Source: Opisthorchis felineus (Eukaryota; Platyhelminthes; Trematoda; Opisthorchiida; Opisthorchiidae). Taken from it: a stretch of 64,000 nucleotides of DNA. Made by a program: the position numbers and the translations under genes. A model generated the notes under the pieces. That model saw nothing but the letters and a program-made list of their open reading frames with translations, had not been told where the DNA came from and searched no databases. Shown here piece after piece: positions 63,406-64,000 of the stretch (positions are counted from its first letter, which is position 1; each line of letters starts with the position of its first letter). The stretch lies in the NCBI GenBank assembly GCA_004794785.1, contig SJOL01008757.1:746070-810069 (forward strand). Direction: 5' to 3'.

Positions 63406-64000
63406 TACTGTGGTCTAAAGATGCAAAGCTTTTGTCTGTAGACAGAAAAATTCCCGGCCAACATACTGTGAAACCCTCTATCCGCATTGAGTCCAATAGG
63501 TGCTTCTGGATGCTTCTAGATCCCGTCAGAATGTGCGGAAACCAGACCGTGATGCAATCACTGATTGTAATGAATCACGCGGCTTTTGCACGGTCCAGCT
63601 TATCAAAGTAGGAAGTCTAACCTTCCCGAAGCATACTTGTAACTATCTACCGCCAACCTAAGAGGAGACTTTTCAATAAGTTATGGGTAGGTAGACGAGA
63701 GACTGACTTTTCATACTGAAGCTTACATTGCACACGCTTTCTCATCAACCACTGTCGAGTTGAATTTATCGCCTCATCTATACTAGCCACTATTGGATAG
63801 ATGGGCAAATATCAAGCGTGAGCTAATTTCAAGAGGTAACATACTAGGCGTAGAGTATTCTGGAAAGCGTTGTTTTTTTAGTAATAATTGTTACCTACAG
63901 TCGTGAATTTATAACCTAGCAATAAACAGACAGGTGAAAAGGGACATAGGGAAAGAGGAGATAAAAAACGATCTATTCTCGCCCATTGCCGAAACTAAAA
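63406..64000. other. No gene recognised
   Basis: Region downstream of gene 4. Nothing identified. Confidence 0.6.

Overview
The window looks like nuclear DNA of a parasitic flatworm, most likely a digenean trematode. It is AT-leaning and gene-poor, with short coding exons split by spliceosomal introns and many decayed retroelements (RTE-like LINE, Gypsy, Penelope-like, tRNA-derived SINEs with hammerhead-ribozyme remnants). Its clearest genes encode small secreted cysteine-rich proteins of a kind I recall from flukes (UPF0506-like). The genus cannot be fixed from the sequence alone. There is no bacterial operon structure, rRNA, functional tRNA or CRISPR array.

The main content is a dispersed family of four paralogous genes: 16860-17448 (-), 36998-40477 (-), 50690-52836 (-) and about 62361-63372 (+). 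In the first three, exon 1 encodes a signal peptide and a phase-1 intron leads into an exon 2 of 203-209 nt. The fourth has a 194-nt exon 2 and an uncertain exon 1. Each exon 2 encodes twelve cysteines arranged as two consecutive knottin-type sets: C-x6-C-x7-CC-x4-C-x9-C, then x2, then C-x6-C-x5-CC-x3-C-x4/5-C. The first three genes have a TATA-like box about 36-45 nt upstream of the ATG, implying very short leaders. Three of the four have a canonical AATAAA just after the stop. All four products should be secreted.

Around this family, 0-9 kb is mostly featureless, with a GC-richer block (1.65-2.1 kb) and SINE remnants. A last-exon-like open frame with one membrane segment (9147-9443, -) may be the end of a divergent tetraspanin. 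The 12.8-17.5 kb part holds a tRNA-like SINE, a candidate secreted first exon (14402-14641, -) and family gene 1. A Penelope-like reverse-transcriptase fragment lies at 19.4-19.95 kb and a LINE 3' end at 26.7-27.05 kb. Gene 2 fills 37-40.5 kb. A frame-split open region (45.55-45.94 kb) and a Gypsy RT/RNase H remnant (46.2-47.2 kb) precede gene 3 at 50.7-52.8 kb. A near-complete but broken RTE-like LINE (53.2-56.5 kb) and a truncated younger copy (58.2-58.95 kb) separate gene 3 from gene 4.

The notable system is the small multigene family of tandem double-knot secreted proteins, together with the scattered SINE copies carrying decayed hammerhead cores. Most of the remaining sequence shows nothing I can support as a gene.
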